7,280 nt of DNA from Lachnospiraceae bacterium (GTDB lineage Bacteria; Bacillota; Clostridia; Lachnospirales; Lachnospiraceae), in assembly GCA_900766915.1 (NCBI GenBank), contig CAAFXE010000263.1:1-7280 (forward strand), read 5' to 3'. Positions 6,686 to 7,280 of this stretch are shown one piece after another; the stretch's first letter is position 1, and each line of letters starts with the position of its first letter. The notes beneath the pieces are model-generated. The model had not been told where the DNA came from, did no database searches, and was given only the letters and a program-made list of their open reading frames with translations. The translations under genes were made by a program, and so were the position numbers.

Positions 6686-6795
6686 ATGATAAATAGTGGT
6701 AAAAAAGAGTCAAATTAAACAAATTGTTGTTGAAAAAGGTAAAAATAGGTGATAGGATATAGCATGATAAATAAGGGTCAAAAAAGAGGTAATTT
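6686..6795 (+). repeat. Imperfect direct repeat upstream of the polysaccharide gene
   Basis: Bases 6686-6716 and 6764-6795 are near copies offset by 78 bases. Both begin ATGATAAATA, continue with GGT, then a six-A run and GAG, and end in AATT, with one single-base insertion and a few substitutions between them. A weaker third likeness, GGTAAAAATAGGTGAT, lies at 6738-6753. The downstream copy contains the GAGGT that could serve as ribosome site. The cause may be a local duplication or repeated regulator sites. Confidence 0.55.
6730..6758 (+). promoter_or_regulatory. Possible promoter for the polysaccharide gene
   Basis: TTGAAA (6730-6735), a 17-base spacer and TAGGAT (6753-6758) give a moderate sigma-A match, four of six bases in the -10. 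It lies between the two direct-repeat copies and about 55 bases before the gene. The region is so AT-rich that chance matches are common. Confidence 0.35.
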
Positions 6796-6812
6796 GCTTG
6801 GAAAAAGCAGAA

Positions 6813-7280
6813 ATGAAAAAAATAGACATCCACTGTCACATCCTCCCGGAAGTGGACGATGGAGCAAAAAATATAGAACAGTCCCTGGAAATGCTTAGAA
6901 TTGCAGCGAAAGATGGTATCACAGACATCATCGCCACACCGCACTTTCATTATCGAAGAGGTCATGCCACACCGGAAGAGATTCGTGGGAAAGTACAGGA
7001 ACTAAACAGAACAGCAAAAGGAGAGGGGCTAAATATCATAGTCTATCCCGGCAATGAACTTTACTACACCCATGAGCTTTTGGAAAAGGTAAAGGCAGGA
7101 GAGGCACTGACTTTGGCAGATTCTGACTATGTACTTTTGGAGTTTTCCCCGGATGTGGAAAAGAGCAAGCTCCAGCGTGCCGTGTATAAATTTCTGGGTG
7201 AAGGCTATTACCCCATCATCGCCCATATGGAGCGGTATGAGGCATTTCGAAAAGACAGAGAGTTTGCATACACCATAGAA
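6813..7280 (+). CDS. CpsB/YwqE-type PHP-domain tyrosine phosphatase, partial (cut by window end)
   Basis: The first 156 residues of a metal-dependent PHP phosphohydrolase of the CpsB/CapC/YwqE type. These dephosphorylate tyrosine kinases (CpsD/YwqD type) that control capsule or exopolysaccharide length. PHP motifs are in order: DIHCHILPEVDDGA (5-18) with His7 and His9, ATPHFH (41-46) with His44, PGNELYY (79-85) with Glu82, LLEFSP (108-113) and IIAHMERY (135-142) with His138 and Arg141. The remaining part, about 90-100 residues in the family, lies beyond base 7280. ATG 6813 puts the first motif at the very N-terminus, as usual for the family, but has only a weak GGA upstream. An in-frame TTG at 6798, seven bases after AGAGGT (6785-6790), is a credible alternative start adding five residues. 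It is probably the first gene of a polysaccharide cluster, which is inference. Confidence 0.9.
   Translation, partial: MKKIDIHCHILPEVDDGAKNIEQSLEMLRIAAKDGITDIIATPHFHYRRGHATPEEIRGKVQELNRTAKGEGLNIIVYPGNELYYTHELLEKVKAGEALTLADSDYVLLEFSPDVEKSKLQRAVYKFLGEGYYPIIAHMERYEAFRKDREFAYTIE

Noticed and set aside
6631..6812. Invertible promoter (phase-variable inverton) ahead of the polysaccharide gene
   Set aside because: I looked for inverted repeats flanking the promoter and found only direct repeats; no recombinase gene is nearby in the window.
6648..6965. Minus-strand frame of 105 codons opposite the start of the CpsB-like gene
   Set aside because: It is a Phe-rich product of AT-rich DNA and lies opposite clear PHP motifs on the plus strand.
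1..7280. CRISPR arrays, tRNA genes, insertion-sequence ends, prophage or attachment sites
   Set aside because: No regularly spaced repeats, cloverleaf sequences, terminal inverted repeats with target duplications, or integrase genes were seen.

Overview
The window looks like chromosomal DNA from an anaerobic Gram-positive bacterium of the Clostridia, most likely a Lachnospiraceae-type gut commensal. The signs are strong AGGAGG ribosome binding sites, moderate-to-low GC, a Re-type citrate synthase, an Rpn/PD-(D/E)XK protein of the kind common in that family, and a CpsB/YwqE-type PHP phosphatase. The taxonomic call is inference from gene content; no rRNA is present.

Layout. Bases 1-130 fold into a compact multi-stem RNA and do not look coding. 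This is probably the 3' part of a structured non-coding RNA that begins upstream of the window; a raiA-class RNA is possible but not proven. A near-consensus sigma-A promoter (197-225) follows. Its -10 lies inside a perfect ATTGTATACAAT palindrome, and a second palindrome follows in the leader. This promoter serves a tight operon: citrate (Re)-synthase (316-1737), an FCD-type GntR regulator (1724-2389) and NADP-dependent isocitrate dehydrogenase (2407-3612). A pRiA4b ORF-3-like/SEC-C protein (3637-5298) probably reads through from the same transcript. A strong hairpin terminator (5360-5404) closes the unit.

Next come a second promoter with an extended -10 (5406-5434), a roughly 200-base leader with no convincing gene, and an Rpn-family PD-(D/E)XK nuclease/putative transposase (5649-6551). 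Another perfect terminator hairpin (6585-6630) ends it. After an AT-rich intergenic region with an imperfect 31-base direct repeat, the window ends inside a CpsB/YwqE-like metal-dependent phosphatase (6813 to the edge), probably the first gene of an exopolysaccharide cluster.

How the genes work together. The first three genes supply two of the three enzymes of the oxidative branch from oxaloacetate plus acetyl-CoA to 2-oxoglutarate, which feeds glutamate synthesis in anaerobes with an incomplete TCA cycle. Aconitase is not in the window. The embedded GntR regulator probably controls its own operon through the GTATAC palindromes, sensing a carboxylate through its metal-binding FCD domain. The Rpn and polysaccharide genes are separate transcription units. 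The most interesting parts are the structured RNA next to the operon, the operator-overlapped promoter, and the duplicated segment upstream of the polysaccharide gene.
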